From a bacterium (GTDB lineage Bacteria > Actinomycetota > Thermoleophilia > Solirubrobacterales > Solirubrobacteraceae), in assembly GCA_021323635.1 (NCBI GenBank), contig JAJPKQ010000033.1:1-56233 (forward strand): a DNA stretch of 56,233 bases. The letters are read 5' to 3'. The translations under genes were made by a program, and so were the position numbers. Of the stretch, positions 1 to 9,360 are shown in pieces (the stretch's first letter is position 1; the number at the start of each line of letters is the position of its first letter). The notes beneath the pieces are model-generated. The model did no database searches, had not been told where the DNA came from, and saw nothing but the letters and a program-made list of their open reading frames with translations.

Positions 1-735
1 CTGATCGCCTATCGACGCCGCCATGACCGCCTGATCGAGCGGGTGGTGCGCGTGCACCTGCCGACGGCATTTGGCGAGTTCGACGCCGTCGGCTACCGCT
101 CGCTGATCGACGACAAGCACCATGTCGCGCTCGTCAAGGGGAGCGTGGAGGGCGCCACGGACGTGCTCGTGCGCGTGCACTCGGAGTGCCTGACCGGCGA
201 CGTCTTCCACTCGCTGCGCTGCGACTGCGGCGAGCAGCTGACCGCGGCGCTGGCGATGATCGAGCGCGAGGGGCGCGGGGTGCTGCTCTACCTCTCCCAG
301 GAGGGGCGCGGGATCGGGCTGCTCAACAAGCTGCGCGCCTACCGCCTGCAGGAGGACGGCCTCGACACGGTCGAGGCCAACGAGCGCCTGGGGCTGCCGG
401 CCGACCTGCGCGACTACGGGATCGGCGCGCAGATCCTCGCCGACCTCGGCCTCTCCTCGATCCGCATCCTCACCAACAACCCCAAGAAGATCAAGGGGTT
501 GGAGGGCTACGGCCTCTCGGTCACCGCGCAGATCCCGCTGGAGCCGGCGCCGAACGTGCACAATGCCTCATACCTGCGCACCAAGGCCCAGCGCATGGGC
601 CACATGCTCCACCACCAGGGCCTCAACCTCGACGCAGAGCTGCTGCACGAAGAGCGCGAGCATGACCGCGGCGGCGAGCGCTCCGCCGGCGGCAAGGAGG
701 GTGTGCGGGGCACCGCGGAGCGGCGCGCGCGGTGA
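1..735 (+). CDS. ribBA: RibBA C-terminal part: GTP cyclohydrolase II (5' truncated by window)
   Basis: GTP cyclohydrolase II opens the ring of GTP to start riboflavin synthesis. The frame is open from base 1 and its first residues, [15 protein letters not shown], match the linker between the DHBP synthase (RibB) and GCH II (RibA) halves, so this is probably the end of a bifunctional RibBA. Seen: the zinc site [17 protein letters not shown] (Cys 63, 74 and 76 of the 244-residue fragment), the GTP-binding stretch [12 protein letters not shown] and the [15 protein letters not shown] signature. It overlaps ribH by four bases (GTGA), so the two are translationally coupled. The tail after the core is short and charged. 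The start lies outside the window. Confidence 0.93.
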   Translation: MIAYRRRHDRLIERVVRVHLPTAFGEFDAVGYRSLIDDKHHVALVKGSVEGATDVLVRVHSECLTGDVFHSLRCDCGEQLTAALAMIEREGRGVLLYLSQEGRGIGLLNKLRAYRLQEDGLDTVEANERLGLPADLRDYGIGAQILADLGLSSIRILTNNPKKIKGLEGYGLSVTAQIPLEPAPNVHNASYLRTKAQRMGHMLHHQGLNLDAELLHEEREHDRGGERSAGGKEGVRGTAERRAR

Positions 736-1196
736 GCGAGACCCCCGCGCGGGCGCCGGAGCGCCCGAACGCATTTGCGATCGTCGTGGCGCGCTTCTAC
801 GAGGAGCTTGCCGAGCGGCTGCTCAAGGGCGCCGAGGGGGCGCTGCGCGAGCAGGGCGCGAGCTTCTCCGTCTTCGCCGTGCCGGGCGCCTTCGAGCTGC
901 CCCTCGCCGCCCGCTGGGCGGCGCAGAGCGGGCGCTTCGCGGGCATCGTCTGCCTGGGGGCGGTGATCCGCGGCGAGACCGACCACTACGACTATGTCTG
1001 CGCCGAGGTGGCGCGGGGCACCCAGCAGGTGGCGCTCGAGCACGGTCTGCCCTGCAGCTTCGGGGTGCTGACCTGCGGCAGCTACGAGCAGGCGCTCGCC
1101 CGCGCGGACGGCACGCGGCGCGATCAGGGCCGTCTCGCCGCGCAGGCGGCGCTGGCGATGGCGCGGCTGCGGACGCAGATCGAGGCGCCACGATGA
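732..1196 (+). CDS. ribH: 6,7-dimethyl-8-ribityllumazine synthase
   Basis: Condenses 5-amino-6-ribitylaminouracil with 3,4-dihydroxy-2-butanone 4-phosphate, the penultimate riboflavin step. The 154 residues are normal for the family and contain [24 protein letters not shown] with the catalytic His region, and [13 protein letters not shown]. The GTG start overlaps the ribBA stop as GTGA, so it lies in a rib operon whose upstream members are outside the window. The C-terminal [13 protein letters not shown] helix is typical. Confidence 0.94.
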   Translation: MSETPARAPERPNAFAIVVARFYEELAERLLKGAEGALREQGASFSVFAVPGAFELPLAARWAAQSGRFAGIVCLGAVIRGETDHYDYVCAEVARGTQQVALEHGLPCSFGVLTCGSYEQALARADGTRRDQGRLAAQAALAMARLRTQIEAPR

Positions 1197-1207
1197 GGCT
1201 GCGCCGC

Positions 1208-1222
1208 CAAAGCGTCTAAACT
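1208..1222 (+). promoter_or_regulatory. rpmB promoter, -10 TAAACT
   Basis: TAAACT at 1217-1222 ends 9 nt before the rpmB ATG, so the mRNA would have little or no leader. The 12-mer CAAAGCGTCTAA at 1208-1219 recurs exactly in front of rpsP at 14534-14545. No clear -35 element is seen. Confidence 0.55.
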
Positions 1223-1231
1223 CCTGCGCTC

Positions 1232-1423
1232 ATGGCAAAGCTCTGCTACTCCTGCGGCAAGCGACCGGCCTTTGGCCAGAGCCGCAGCCATTCGATGGTC
1301 GCCACCAAGCGTCGCTTCGAGCCCAACCTTCAGAAGGTGCGGATCCTGGTCGGCAGCACACCCCGCCGCGAGTACGTCTGTACGCGCTGCTTGAAGGCCG
1401 GAAAGGTGACCAAGGCGCCCTAG
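1232..1423 (+). CDS. rpmB: 50S ribosomal protein L28
   Basis: 63-residue large-subunit protein. It starts MAKLCYSCGKRPAFGQSRSHS and contains RRFEPNLQKVRI, both typical of L28. It is the zinc-ribbon form, with CysxxCys at residues 5 and 8 and a second CTRC pair near residue 53. It has its own promoter-like hexamer just upstream and no strong Shine-Dalgarno. It is followed after 16 nt by the DAK2 protein gene, an order often seen in Actinobacteria and Firmicutes. Confidence 0.95.
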   Translation: MAKLCYSCGKRPAFGQSRSHSMVATKRRFEPNLQKVRILVGSTPRREYVCTRCLKAGKVTKAP

Positions 1424-1439
1424 GGCGCCGCGCGCGACG

Positions 1440-3227
1440 ATGGCTGAGCGCGCTGGCGCGAAGGAGATCGCCGGCCACGCTCCGCAGGCGCGCTGGAACG
1501 GTGGGTGGCCCCGCGAGGGCGGCGGCGGCTTCGCGCTGGGACTTGCGCAGCGTGGCATCCAGGCGGAGAACCTCAGGCGCTTTCGCACCGCCGTGGCGGG
1601 CGCGCTCGCGCATCTGGAGATGCGCCGCCAGGAGATCAACGACCTCAACGTCTTTCCGGTCGCCGACGGCGACACCGGCGACAACATGGCGCTGACCCTG
1701 CGCGCGGTGCTTGATGAGCTCGACCGTCTGCAGGCCGGCAGCGGCGAGCGCTCGCTCGCGGAGCTCGATCGCGAGGAGATCGTGGAGTCGGTGGCGCGCG
1801 CGGCGCTGCTGGGCGCGCGCGGCAACTCGGGCGTGATCCTCTCGCAGCTGATCAGGGGCGCCGCCGAGGAGCTCTCCTCGCGCCCGGGCGAGCTGATCGA
1901 CCCGGCGCTGATCGGTGCGGCGATGCTCAAGGCCGCCAACCGCGCCTACGAGTCGGTGCGCGAGCCCGCGGAGGGGACGATCCTGACCGCCGCCCGCGAG
2001 ATGGCCCATCAGCTGGTCGCCGATGTCGCGCACGGCGCTGGCGCGGCGCGCCTTGGCGCCGATGCCTCCGCGCAGGAGCAGGATGACGTGATCGCCGCGG
2101 CGCTCGAGCGCGCGCTCGGCGTGGGGCAGGAGTCGGTGCGGCGCGGGCCCGAGCTCTTGGCCGCGCTGCGCGAGGCGGGCGTGGTCGACGCCGGCGCCTA
2201 CGGCCTGACGATCATCTTTGCGGGCGTGATCGCGGCGCTGCGCGGCGATCAGGCGCCGTCGCTGCCCCACCACGCCCCCGCCCGCATCACGCACCCTCAG
2301 CACTGCTCGAGCACCTACCGCTACTGCACGAACTTCGCCGTCACCGGCAGCGAGCTCTCGCCCGGACGCTTCATCGCGCCGCTCGAAGAGCTCGGCGACT
2401 CGGTGCTGGTGGTCGGGGACGCGCGCACGCTCAAGGTCCACGTGCACACCAACGACCCCGAGGCCGCGGTCGCGCTGCTCTCCCCCCACGGCGAGGTCTC
2501 GCGGCTGGACATCGCCGACATGCACGCGCAGGAGCGCGAACGCAGCCAGCGGCTGGCGGCCGGGGGCGGCGCCAACGGCCGCCAGCAGCGCGTGCGCTGC
2601 GCGGCGCTCGCGGTCGTCGACGGCGAGGGGTTCGTCTCCCTCTACGACGAGCTTGGCGTCCGCACGCTGCGCGGCGGCGCGACGCTGAACCCCTCGACCT
2701 ACGAGCTGCTGGCGGCGATCCACGCCGCGGACGCCGAGGAGGTGATCGTCCTCCCCTGCAGCCCGAACGTGCTGCTGGCCGCCGAGAAGGCGGCGGAGCT
2801 CTCCGAGCGGCAGGTTGCGGTGCTGCCGGCCTTCAGCCAGCAGGCCGGCGTCGCGGCAGCGCTCGCGCTCGACCGCGAGCGCTCGCTGGAGGACAACCGC
2901 GTCGCGCTCGCGCGCGCGCTTGCTGCGGTGCGCTGCGGCGCGGTGGGCGAGGCCGCGCGCGACGATCCGCAGGGGCGCTACCGCCGCGGCGAGGCGGTCG
3001 GCCTGATCGGCGAGGAGACGGTCGCCTGGGGAGACCCGCAGCGGACGCTGCTGGCGGTGGCCGAGCGCCTTGCGGCCGACGCGGAGCTGCTCTCGGTCTT
3101 CTGCGGAGCGGCCGCCCCGCTGGGCTCCGATCAGAGCGAGGAGCTGATCGCAGGCGCCCTCGCAGTCGAGCTTGAGGTCCGCGAGGGCGGGCAGCTTGCC
3201 TACTGGTGGCTGCTCAGCGCCGAGTAG
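1440..3227 (+). CDS. DAK2 domain protein, FakA-like fatty acid kinase
   Basis: 595 residues. The N-terminal half is a DhaL/DAK2 nucleotide-binding domain with NVFPVADGDTGDNM at about 70-83, whose aspartates bind Mg-ATP, followed by the ARGNSGVILSQ segment. The C-terminal half fits the FakA middle and C-terminal (DegV-like) region, with HVHTNDPE and VVVDGEGF-type segments. In Firmicutes FakA phosphorylates fatty acids presented by FakB; no fakB is visible here. The N-terminal 45 residues are extra and glycine-rich. recG starts inside its 3' end. The family is clear; the substrate is inferred. Confidence 0.8.
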   Translation: MAERAGAKEIAGHAPQARWNGGWPREGGGGFALGLAQRGIQAENLRRFRTAVAGALAHLEMRRQEINDLNVFPVADGDTGDNMALTLRAVLDELDRLQAGSGERSLAELDREEIVESVARAALLGARGNSGVILSQLIRGAAEELSSRPGELIDPALIGAAMLKAANRAYESVREPAEGTILTAAREMAHQLVADVAHGAGAARLGADASAQEQDDVIAAALERALGVGQESVRRGPELLAALREAGVVDAGAYGLTIIFAGVIAALRGDQAPSLPHHAPARITHPQHCSSTYRYCTNFAVTGSELSPGRFIAPLEELGDSVLVVGDARTLKVHVHTNDPEAAVALLSPHGEVSRLDIADMHAQERERSQRLAAGGGANGRQQRVRCAALAVVDGEGFVSLYDELGVRTLRGGATLNPSTYELLAAIHAADAEEVIVLPCSPNVLLAAEKAAELSERQVAVLPAFSQQAGVAAALALDRERSLEDNRVALARALAAVRCGAVGEAARDDPQGRYRRGEAVGLIGEETVAWGDPQRTLLAVAERLAADAELLSVFCGAAAPLGSDQSEELIAGALAVELEVREGGQLAYWWLLSAE

Positions 3228-5389
3228 CGCGCCGACCGGCGCTGCAGGCGCCGCTCCGCGGCTTTGCCGGGGGCGGGACGCTCGCGCGCGCGCAGCTGCT
3301 TGCGGCGCCGCTGCGCTGGCCTGAGCCAGAGCGGCTCGCCGCCGGGCCGCCCGGCGCCACGCGCCGCGCGCAGGAGGCGCTGCGCAAGCTCGGCCTGGAG
3401 AGCATCGGGGCGCTGCTCGAGCACCTGCCCGCGGGCGAGGAGAGCCTGCGCACGCTCGCAAGCCTGCGCGTCGGCGAGCGGGTGAGCGTCGCAGTCGAGG
3501 TCGAGCGCCTCCTCGGGCGCTCGCGCGCGCGTGCGCAGGGGGTCGCGGCAGTGCAGGCGCAGGTGCGCGATCACACCGGCAGCGCGCGCGCTGTCTTCTT
3601 CAACCAGCCGTGGCTACAGCAGCGGCTCTCGGCGGGCACCCGCCTGCTCCTGCGCGGCCGCGTCGACGCCCGCCGGCGGATCGCGGTCTGGAGCCATGCG
3701 CGCATCGGTGCTCACGAGCTGCCGCGCGGCGCAACGGCGCTCTATCCGGCCGGCGGCGGGCTGCGCGGCGAGGCGCTCGCGGGGGTGCTGGCGGCGTGCG
3801 CGGGCGCGCTTTGCGATGTGGTCGAGCGCCTGCCCGGCCGACTGCGCGCGAGCTTCGCGCTGCCGACCCGCGCCGAGGCGCTTGCGGCGCTGCACTTCTG
3901 CCGTGGCCAGGAGCAGCGGGGCGAGCGGGCGCTGCGGCGCTTGGCCTTCGAGGAGCTGCTGCTGCTGCAGCTGCGCTACCTGCGCCGGCGCAACGCCGCG
4001 CGCGGCCTGCGCGCGCGCGCTCTCTGCGGGCCGCCGGGCCTGGCCGCGCGCTGGATCTCAGAGCAGCTGCCCTTCGCTCCGACCGCAGCGCAGCTTGAGG
4101 CGGTCGCGACGATCGCCCGCGACCTGCAAGAGCGCTCGCCGATGCGCCGCCTGCTGGTCGGGGAGGTGGGCTCGGGCAAGACGGTGGTCGCCCTCTGGGC
4201 GATCCTGCGCGCGGCAGAGCATGGTCATCAGGCGGCGTTGATGGCGCCCACGGAGACGCTTGCCGAGCAGCACGCCCGCACGGTACAGACGCTGCTCGGC
4301 GACCTGCCCGTGGCCTGGGCGCTGCTGAGCGGATCGAGCAGGGCGCGGGAGCGGCGGGAGATCCTGGGGGCGCTTGCCGCGGGCGAGCTGGCCTTCGTGA
4401 TCGGAACCCACGCGCTGATCGAGCCCGAGGTCCGCTTCGCCTCGCTGGCGCTCGCGGTGATCGACGAGCAGCACCGCTTCGGCGTGCGCCAGCGCGCGCA
4501 GCTTGGCGCCAAGGGCCCCGGCGCGATCGTCCCCCACACGCTGCACTTGAGCGCCACGCCGATCCCGCGCTCGCTTGCGCTCGTGCAGTTCGGCGACCTC
4601 GACATCACCCTGATGCGCGAGCGCCCGGCGGCGCGCGCGCCGGTGCGCACCTGCCTGGTGGACGCCGGCAGCGGCCGCGGCAGGGCCTACGCGGCGCTGC
4701 GCGAGCAGGTCCGCGCCGGCCATCAGGCCTTTGTCGTCTGCCCGCTCGTGAGCGCAAGCGAGCAGAGCGGGGCGCAGCTGCGAGCCGCCGAGAAAGAGCT
4801 TGAGGCGCTCTCGGCGGGCGAGCTGGCAGGGCTGCGCATCGCCCTCCTGCACGGCCAGATGCACCCCGGCGAGCGTCAGCGCGCGATGCGCGACTTCGCC
4901 GAGCATGCGATCGATGTGCTTGTCGCCACGACCGTGATCGAGGTGGGGATCGACGTGCCGAACGCCACTGTGATCGTGATCGAGAACGCCGAGCGCTTCG
5001 GGCTGGCGGCGCTGCACCAGCTGCGTGGCCGGGTCGGGCGCGGCAGCGCCCAGGGCTGGTGCTTCCTGGTCTGCGCCCGCCCGGGCGCCGCCGGCGCGCG
5101 TCTGCGCGCGATGGCCAAGATCAGCGACGGTTTCCGCCTGGCCGAGCTTGACCTCGCCCTGCGCGGGCGCGGCGAGCTGGCGGGGGTGCGTCAGTCCGGC
5201 GCGCCGGAGCTGCGCTTTGCGCGCCTGCCGCAGGATCGCCGCACGCTGCTTGAGGCACGGCGCTGCGCCCTCCAGCTGCTTGCCGCAGACCCCGAGCTTG
5301 CCGCCCCCGAGCACGCGCTGCTGGCTGATGCGCTGCGCGCGCCCGCCGGGGAGGGCGACCGGCCCGTGCGCGAGGGCATGCTCGCATGA
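3206..5389 (+). CDS. recG: ATP-dependent DNA helicase RecG
   Basis: Helicase that regresses stalled replication forks and processes Holliday junctions. 727 residues: a reduced N-terminal wedge/OB region, then helicase domains with Walker A GEVGSGKT at about 319-326, the DEQHRFG box at about 420, SATPIPRS, TTVIEVGIDVPNAT and QLRGRVGRG. The GTG start at 3206 overlaps the DAK2 gene by 22 nt and is uncertain, because the first 45 residues are not conserved-looking. It overlaps rsmD by ATGA. The usual TRG/helical-hairpin region near the C-terminus (ISDGFRLAELDLALRGRGE) is present. Confidence 0.92.
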   Translation: MAAQRRVARRPALQAPLRGFAGGGTLARAQLLAAPLRWPEPERLAAGPPGATRRAQEALRKLGLESIGALLEHLPAGEESLRTLASLRVGERVSVAVEVERLLGRSRARAQGVAAVQAQVRDHTGSARAVFFNQPWLQQRLSAGTRLLLRGRVDARRRIAVWSHARIGAHELPRGATALYPAGGGLRGEALAGVLAACAGALCDVVERLPGRLRASFALPTRAEALAALHFCRGQEQRGERALRRLAFEELLLLQLRYLRRRNAARGLRARALCGPPGLAARWISEQLPFAPTAAQLEAVATIARDLQERSPMRRLLVGEVGSGKTVVALWAILRAAEHGHQAALMAPTETLAEQHARTVQTLLGDLPVAWALLSGSSRARERREILGALAAGELAFVIGTHALIEPEVRFASLALAVIDEQHRFGVRQRAQLGAKGPGAIVPHTLHLSATPIPRSLALVQFGDLDITLMRERPAARAPVRTCLVDAGSGRGRAYAALREQVRAGHQAFVVCPLVSASEQSGAQLRAAEKELEALSAGELAGLRIALLHGQMHPGERQRAMRDFAEHAIDVLVATTVIEVGIDVPNATVIVIENAERFGLAALHQLRGRVGRGSAQGWCFLVCARPGAAGARLRAMAKISDGFRLAELDLALRGRGELAGVRQSGAPELRFARLPQDRRTLLEARRCALQLLAADPELAAPEHALLADALRAPAGEGDRPVREGMLA

Positions 5390-6012
5390 GGGTGATCGCA
5401 GGGCGCCTGGGCGGACGCATCCTGCGCGCGCCGCGGGGGGCGATCACGCGCCCGACCGCGGCGCTCGTGCGCGAGGCGCTCTTTGCGCTGCTTGGCGACA
5501 TCTCCGGGGCGCGCGTGCTCGACCTCTTCGCGGGCAGCGGCGCGCTTGGCATCGAGGCGCTCTCGCGGGAGGCCGCCGAGGTGCTCTTCGTGGAGCGCGA
5601 TCGGCGCGCGAGCGGCGTGCTGATGGGCAACCTGCGCGCTCTGGGCCTGACGCCGCCGCAGGCTCGCGTGTTCCGCGGCGAGGCGCTAGCGGCGCTGCGC
5701 TCTGCACGGCGTCAGCGGGAGAAGTACGATCTGATCCTGATCGACCCGCCCTATGCGCAGGGGCGCCGCTGGGAGCCGCAGCTGCGGGAGCTGCTTCCGG
5801 ATGTGCTCAGCGCACGTGGGCGCGTGGCGATCGAGAGCGACCGACGGCAGGCGCTGGAGCTGGCGCTGCCGCTGGCGATCGAGCGCCGCTATGGTCAGAC
5901 GCTGGTCAGGATCTACGAGGCAGGCACGGAGATGGCAGCGGCAGAGGTGAAGGAAACCGGAGCAGAGCAGAGAGAGCCGACTGAGCGCTTCCAAGGGCAC
6001 GGCGCGCCGTGA
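5386..6012 (+). CDS. rsmD: 16S rRNA (guanine966-N2)-methyltransferase RsmD
   Basis: SAM-dependent methyltransferase acting on 16S rRNA G966. Seen: the N-terminal MRVIAGRLGGRIL, RPTAALVREALF, the SAM-binding LDLFAGSGALGIEAL, and the catalytic DPPY at residues 120-123. At 208 residues it is longer than usual; the last 20 or so residues are polar and run into the coaD overlap. It is coupled to recG (ATGA) and coaD (GTGA). The recG-rsmD-coaD order is widespread in Gram-positive bacteria. Confidence 0.93.
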   Translation: MRVIAGRLGGRILRAPRGAITRPTAALVREALFALLGDISGARVLDLFAGSGALGIEALSREAAEVLFVERDRRASGVLMGNLRALGLTPPQARVFRGEALAALRSARRQREKYDLILIDPPYAQGRRWEPQLRELLPDVLSARGRVAIESDRRQALELALPLAIERRYGQTLVRIYEAGTEMAAAEVKETGAEQREPTERFQGHGAP

Positions 6013-6509
6013 GCGCCCGCCGCTCGGTTGCGCTGTGCCCGGGCTCCTATGACCCGGTCACAAACGGCCACCTTGACATCATCGGGCGTGCTGCGGCGCT
6101 CTGGGACGAAGTGGTCGTCGGCGTCGTCAACCATCCCGTGCGCAAGGGCGCGACGCTGTTCGACGTCAAGGAGCGCATCGCCTTCATCGAGGAGGCGACG
6201 GCGGAGCTGCCGAACGTCCGCGTCGAGGGCTTCTCGACGCTGGTCGTCGAGCTGGCGCGCGCGGTGGGCGCACGGGCGATCGTGAAGGGCCTGCGCGCGA
6301 TCTCCGACTTCGAGTACGAGCTTGAGATGAACCAGCTCAACCGCCAGCAGGCTCCGGACATCGAGTCCGTCTACCTGATGGCCTCGCCCCGCTACAGCTT
6401 CCTCTCCTCAAGCGGCGTCAAGGAGCTGGCGATCTTCGGGGGCGTCATCGACAGCCTCGTGCCCGCCACGGTCGCGCGCCGCCTGCGCGAGGAGCTTGCG
6501 CGCTCCTGA
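6009..6509 (+). CDS. coaD: Phosphopantetheine adenylyltransferase
   Basis: Transfers AMP to 4'-phosphopantetheine, the penultimate step of coenzyme A synthesis. 166 residues, normal length. The PGSYDPVTNGHLDI motif (residues 11-24) holds the TxGH nucleotidyltransferase signature, KGLRAISDFEYELEMNQLN is conserved, and SSSGVKELA matches the ISSS.VKE element. The GTG start overlaps the rsmD stop. CoA supply fits the acyl-carrier and acyl-CoA genes that follow. Confidence 0.95.
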   Translation: MSARRSVALCPGSYDPVTNGHLDIIGRAAALWDEVVVGVVNHPVRKGATLFDVKERIAFIEEATAELPNVRVEGFSTLVVELARAVGARAIVKGLRAISDFEYELEMNQLNRQQAPDIESVYLMASPRYSFLSSSGVKELAIFGGVIDSLVPATVARRLREELARS

Positions 6510-6542
6510 GGGGGCAGGAGATGGACAGCTGCCGCGGAAGTG

Positions 6543-6548
6543 TAAGAT
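6543..6548 (+). promoter_or_regulatory. Candidate promoter in the coaD-6674 gap, -10 TAAGAT
   Basis: The 164-nt gap 6510-6673 carries TAAGAT with TGGACA at 6522-6527, 15 nt upstream, a slightly short spacing. It would give a leader of about 120 nt. No riboswitch or terminator was recognised in that leader. Confidence 0.35.
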
Positions 6549-6673
6549 TGTGAGCGGCGATGCGATGGGAGCGAGCCTGCGAGCGTCCGCTGGGCGCCTG
6601 CGGCTTGGCCCTATCATCACGATGTCAGCGCTGACCTCGTGCGTCTGCAGGCGGAACGGATGAAGGTGGAATC

Positions 6674-7138
6674 TTGGACGTTTTAGTTTTGATCGACAAG
6701 CTCGACGACCTCGTGCACAACGCACGCGCCGTTCCGCTCACCGACCAGGTGCGCGTGGACAAGGAGGAGATCTACGAGATCCTGGACCGGATGCGCGAAA
6801 CGATCCCCGAGGAGATCAAGCAGGCCCGCTGGATCGTCAAGGAGCGCCAGGAGATGCTGGCCGAGGCCAAGCGCGAGGCCGAGCGCATCATCAAGGAGGC
6901 GCAGGAGCGTCAGCAGCGGCTGATCAGCCAGGAGGAGATCACCCGCCAGGCCGAGCGTGCCGCCGAGGAGATCATCGAGGACGCCAGAGCGCGCGAGCGC
7001 GAGATCAGGCTCGGCGCGGAGGACTACGCCGACGAGATCCTGAACACGCTCGAGGTCAACCTCTCGAAGTTCATAGCTGCGGTGCAACGGGGAAGAGATC
7101 GGCTTCAGGGCAAGGACGAGCCCGCCGAGGTTGGCTAG
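6674..7138 (+). CDS. Coiled-coil protein of the DivIVA / F0 subunit b-like type
   Basis: 154 residues with no membrane segment. Residues from about 35 to 125 are heptad-rich and strongly charged (EEIKQARWIVKERQEMLAEAKREAERIIKEAQERQQ), resembling the peripheral stalk of F0 b and actinobacterial proteins labelled cell division initiation protein. The position between coaD and DUF177-rpmF is conserved in Actinobacteria, which supports a real gene. The start is TTG at 6674, chosen because GGTGGA lies just upstream and MDVLVLIDKLDDLVHNAR begins the homologous segment. Function unknown; a scaffold role in growth or division is only inferred. Confidence 0.8.
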   Translation: MDVLVLIDKLDDLVHNARAVPLTDQVRVDKEEIYEILDRMRETIPEEIKQARWIVKERQEMLAEAKREAERIIKEAQERQQRLISQEEITRQAERAAEEIIEDARAREREIRLGAEDYADEILNTLEVNLSKFIAAVQRGRDRLQGKDEPAEVG

Positions 7139-7172
7139 GCGGCAGGCCGGCCAACCGACCAACCGTCACTAC

Positions 7173-8789
7173 GTGAAGAACTCGACGAGATACAAGCTCC
7201 AGGTGGCGGCGTCGCTGCTGCGCACCGGCATGGCCGCAGGCGCGCGGCCCGACCGCATCTTCAGGGCGATGGGCGTGCTGCGCGCCTGGGGGCCGGGCCT
7301 GGCCTCCGGCTGCATGACCGCAGCGGCGCGCTATCCCGGCCGCACGGCCATCGTCGACGAGCGCGGCACCCTCACCTTCGGGGAGATGAACGAGCGCACC
7401 AACGCGCTTGCCAACGCGCTGCTGGCGCGCTCGATCGGCCCCGGCAGCGGAGTCGCGGTGATGTGTCGCAACCACCGCGGCTTCATCGACGCGACCGTCG
7501 GGATCGCCAAGGCGGGCGCCGACGTGCTCTATCTGAACACCGAGTTCGGCGCGCCGGCGATCGCCTCGGTGCTGCGCCGCGAAGGCGCCCAAGCGCTGAT
7601 CTACGACGAGGAGTTCGCCGGGCTGGTGAGCGAGGGCGGCGCGGGCCTGATGCGCTTTGTCGCCCACCACGAGCCCGACAGCGCTCCCGCTGACACCTCG
7701 CTGGAGGAGCTGATCGCCTCCTCCAGCGCGCTGCCGCCGAAGGCGCCCGAGCGCCCGGGGCGCGTGATCATCCTGACCTCGGGCACCACCGGTGCGCCCA
7801 AGGGAGCGCTGCGCCGGCCCCCATCCAGCCTCGAGCCGGCCGCTGCGATCTACTCCTCGATCCCGCTGCGGGCGCGCGAGACGACGGTCATCGCCGCGCC
7901 GCTCTTTCACTCCTGGGGCTATGCGCACTTCATCCTCTCGCTGCCGCTCGCCTCGACGATCGTGCTGCGCAGGCGCTTTGACCCCGAGGAGACGCTGCGC
8001 GCGGTCGCGCAGCATCGCGCCAGCGCGCTGATCGTGGTGCCGGTGATGCTGCAGCGCATCCTCGAGCTGCCGGAGGCGACCCTGCGCCGCTATGACACAA
8101 GCTGCCTGCGTGTGATCGCAAGCTCAGGCTCGGCGCTTCCCGGCGAGCTTGCGCTGCGCGTGATGGATGCCTTCGGCGATGTCCTCTACAACCTCTATGG
8201 CTCGACCGAGGTCGCGTGGGTCTCGGTCGCCGGCCCGCAGGATCTGCGCGCGGCGCCGGGCACGGCCGGCCGTCCGCCGCTGGGAACCGCGGTGCAGCTG
8301 CTCGATGAGCATGGCCAGCCGGTCGCGCCGGGAGAGCGCGGGCGCATCTTCGCCGCCAACTCCTTCGTCTTCGACGGCTACACCGACGGCTCCAACAAGG
8401 AGGTGCGCGGCGAGTTCACAAGCACGGGCGATGTCGGGCACTTCGACGCCCAGGGCCGGCTGTTCGTCGATGGCCGCGATGACGAGATGATCATCTCCGG
8501 CGGTGAGAACGTCTACCCGCGCGAGGTCGAGGATCTGCTCGCCACCCACGAGGACGTCGAGGAGGTGGCGGTCGTGGGCGTGCCCGACGAGGAGTTCGGC
8601 GCGCGGCTGCGCGCCTACATCGTGCCGCGCGCCGGAGCCAGCCCGGGCGTCGAAGAGATCAAGGACTTCGTGCGGCGCAACCTCGCCCGCTACAAGGTGC
8701 CGCGGGATGTCATCTTCCTCGATGAGCTGCCGCGCAACGCCACGGGCAAGATCCTCAAGCGGTCGCTGGACGCGACGAGCGCACGCTAG
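7173..8789 (+). CDS. AMP-dependent acyl-CoA synthetase/ligase
   Basis: ANL-superfamily enzyme that activates a carboxylate as acyl-AMP and then forms a thioester. Seen: the P-loop-like LTSGTTGAPKGA, YGSTEVAWVSV, the hinge GRDDEMIISGGENVYPREVE, and the C-terminal catalytic lysine region RNATGKILKR. About 538 residues from GTG 7173; an upstream TTG at 7131 or ATG at 7230 are alternatives, and the N-terminal 60 residues are weakly conserved. Substrate unknown, probably a fatty acid given the adjacent plsX-acpP genes. Confidence 0.85.
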   Translation: MKNSTRYKLQVAASLLRTGMAAGARPDRIFRAMGVLRAWGPGLASGCMTAAARYPGRTAIVDERGTLTFGEMNERTNALANALLARSIGPGSGVAVMCRNHRGFIDATVGIAKAGADVLYLNTEFGAPAIASVLRREGAQALIYDEEFAGLVSEGGAGLMRFVAHHEPDSAPADTSLEELIASSSALPPKAPERPGRVIILTSGTTGAPKGALRRPPSSLEPAAAIYSSIPLRARETTVIAAPLFHSWGYAHFILSLPLASTIVLRRRFDPEETLRAVAQHRASALIVVPVMLQRILELPEATLRRYDTSCLRVIASSGSALPGELALRVMDAFGDVLYNLYGSTEVAWVSVAGPQDLRAAPGTAGRPPLGTAVQLLDEHGQPVAPGERGRIFAANSFVFDGYTDGSNKEVRGEFTSTGDVGHFDAQGRLFVDGRDDEMIISGGENVYPREVEDLLATHEDVEEVAVVGVPDEEFGARLRAYIVPRAGASPGVEEIKDFVRRNLARYKVPRDVIFLDELPRNATGKILKRSLDATSAR

Positions 8790-8807
8790 GAGCGCGATTC
8801 TCCCCGC

Positions 8808-8813
8808 TACGCT
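8808..8813 (+). promoter_or_regulatory. -10 TACGCT for the DUF177 gene
   Basis: TACGCT ends 6 nt before ATG 8820, so transcription would begin at or next to the start codon. It fits the leaderless class seen through the window. Confidence 0.5.
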
Positions 8814-8819
8814 GGCCCT

Positions 8820-9347
8820 ATGGGCGCAGTCGGCGAGCAGCTTGATCTTGCGGCGCTGGGCCTGGCGGCGGGAGCCGCCCGCAGCCTGGAGCTGAGCGTG
8901 CCGGTCTCACCGCTGCGCTTCGGCGGCGAGCGCTATGAGATCGAGCCCGAGCAGGTGCCCGTGGCGCTCACCGTCACGCGCATGGCGGGCACGGGCTTCG
9001 CGCTGGAGCTGCGCTGCGAGGCGCAGCTGGTCGGGCCCTGCGTCCGCTGCCTGGGCAGCGCGCGCAGGCGGATCGCCGCCCACGCCGCCGAGGTCGACGT
9101 GCCGGGGGGCGAGGAGGAGCTGCGCAGCCCCTATCTCGATGGCCCGCTGCTTGATCTCTCCGCCTGGGTCCGCGATGCGCTGATCCTTGCGCTGCCCGCG
9201 AAGATCCTCTGCCGCAGCGACTGCCGCGGGCTCTGCGCACTGTGCGCGGCGAACCTCAACGAGGCGGGCGAGGGACATCATCACGACGCTGCGCCCGACC
9301 CGCGCCTGGCGCCGCTGCGCGAGCTTCTGGCGCGCGAGCGCAGCTGA
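8820..9347 (+). CDS. DUF177 (YceD-like) protein
   Basis: 175 residues. The family precedes rpmF in most bacteria and has been linked to 23S rRNA accumulation in plants and to ribosome assembly. Here it also lies just before rpmF. Seen: a beta-rich centre with CVRCLGSARR, and the C-terminal cysteine cluster CRSDCRGLCALCAANLN, which is the family hallmark and probably binds metal. The ATG at 8820 is fixed by the hexamer 6 nt upstream. Precise biochemical role unknown. Confidence 0.85.
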   Translation: MGAVGEQLDLAALGLAAGAARSLELSVPVSPLRFGGERYEIEPEQVPVALTVTRMAGTGFALELRCEAQLVGPCVRCLGSARRRIAAHAAEVDVPGGEEELRSPYLDGPLLDLSAWVRDALILALPAKILCRSDCRGLCALCAANLNEAGEGHHHDAAPDPRLAPLRELLARERS

Positions 9348-9360
9348 GGAGCGCGCGCTG

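Noticed and set aside
1230-3461. A 743-codon open frame on the minus strand opposite rpmB and the DAK2 gene
   Set aside because: Long antisense frames are expected in very GC-rich coding DNA; the composition is Arg/Ala-rich with no motif, and the plus-strand genes are unmistakable.
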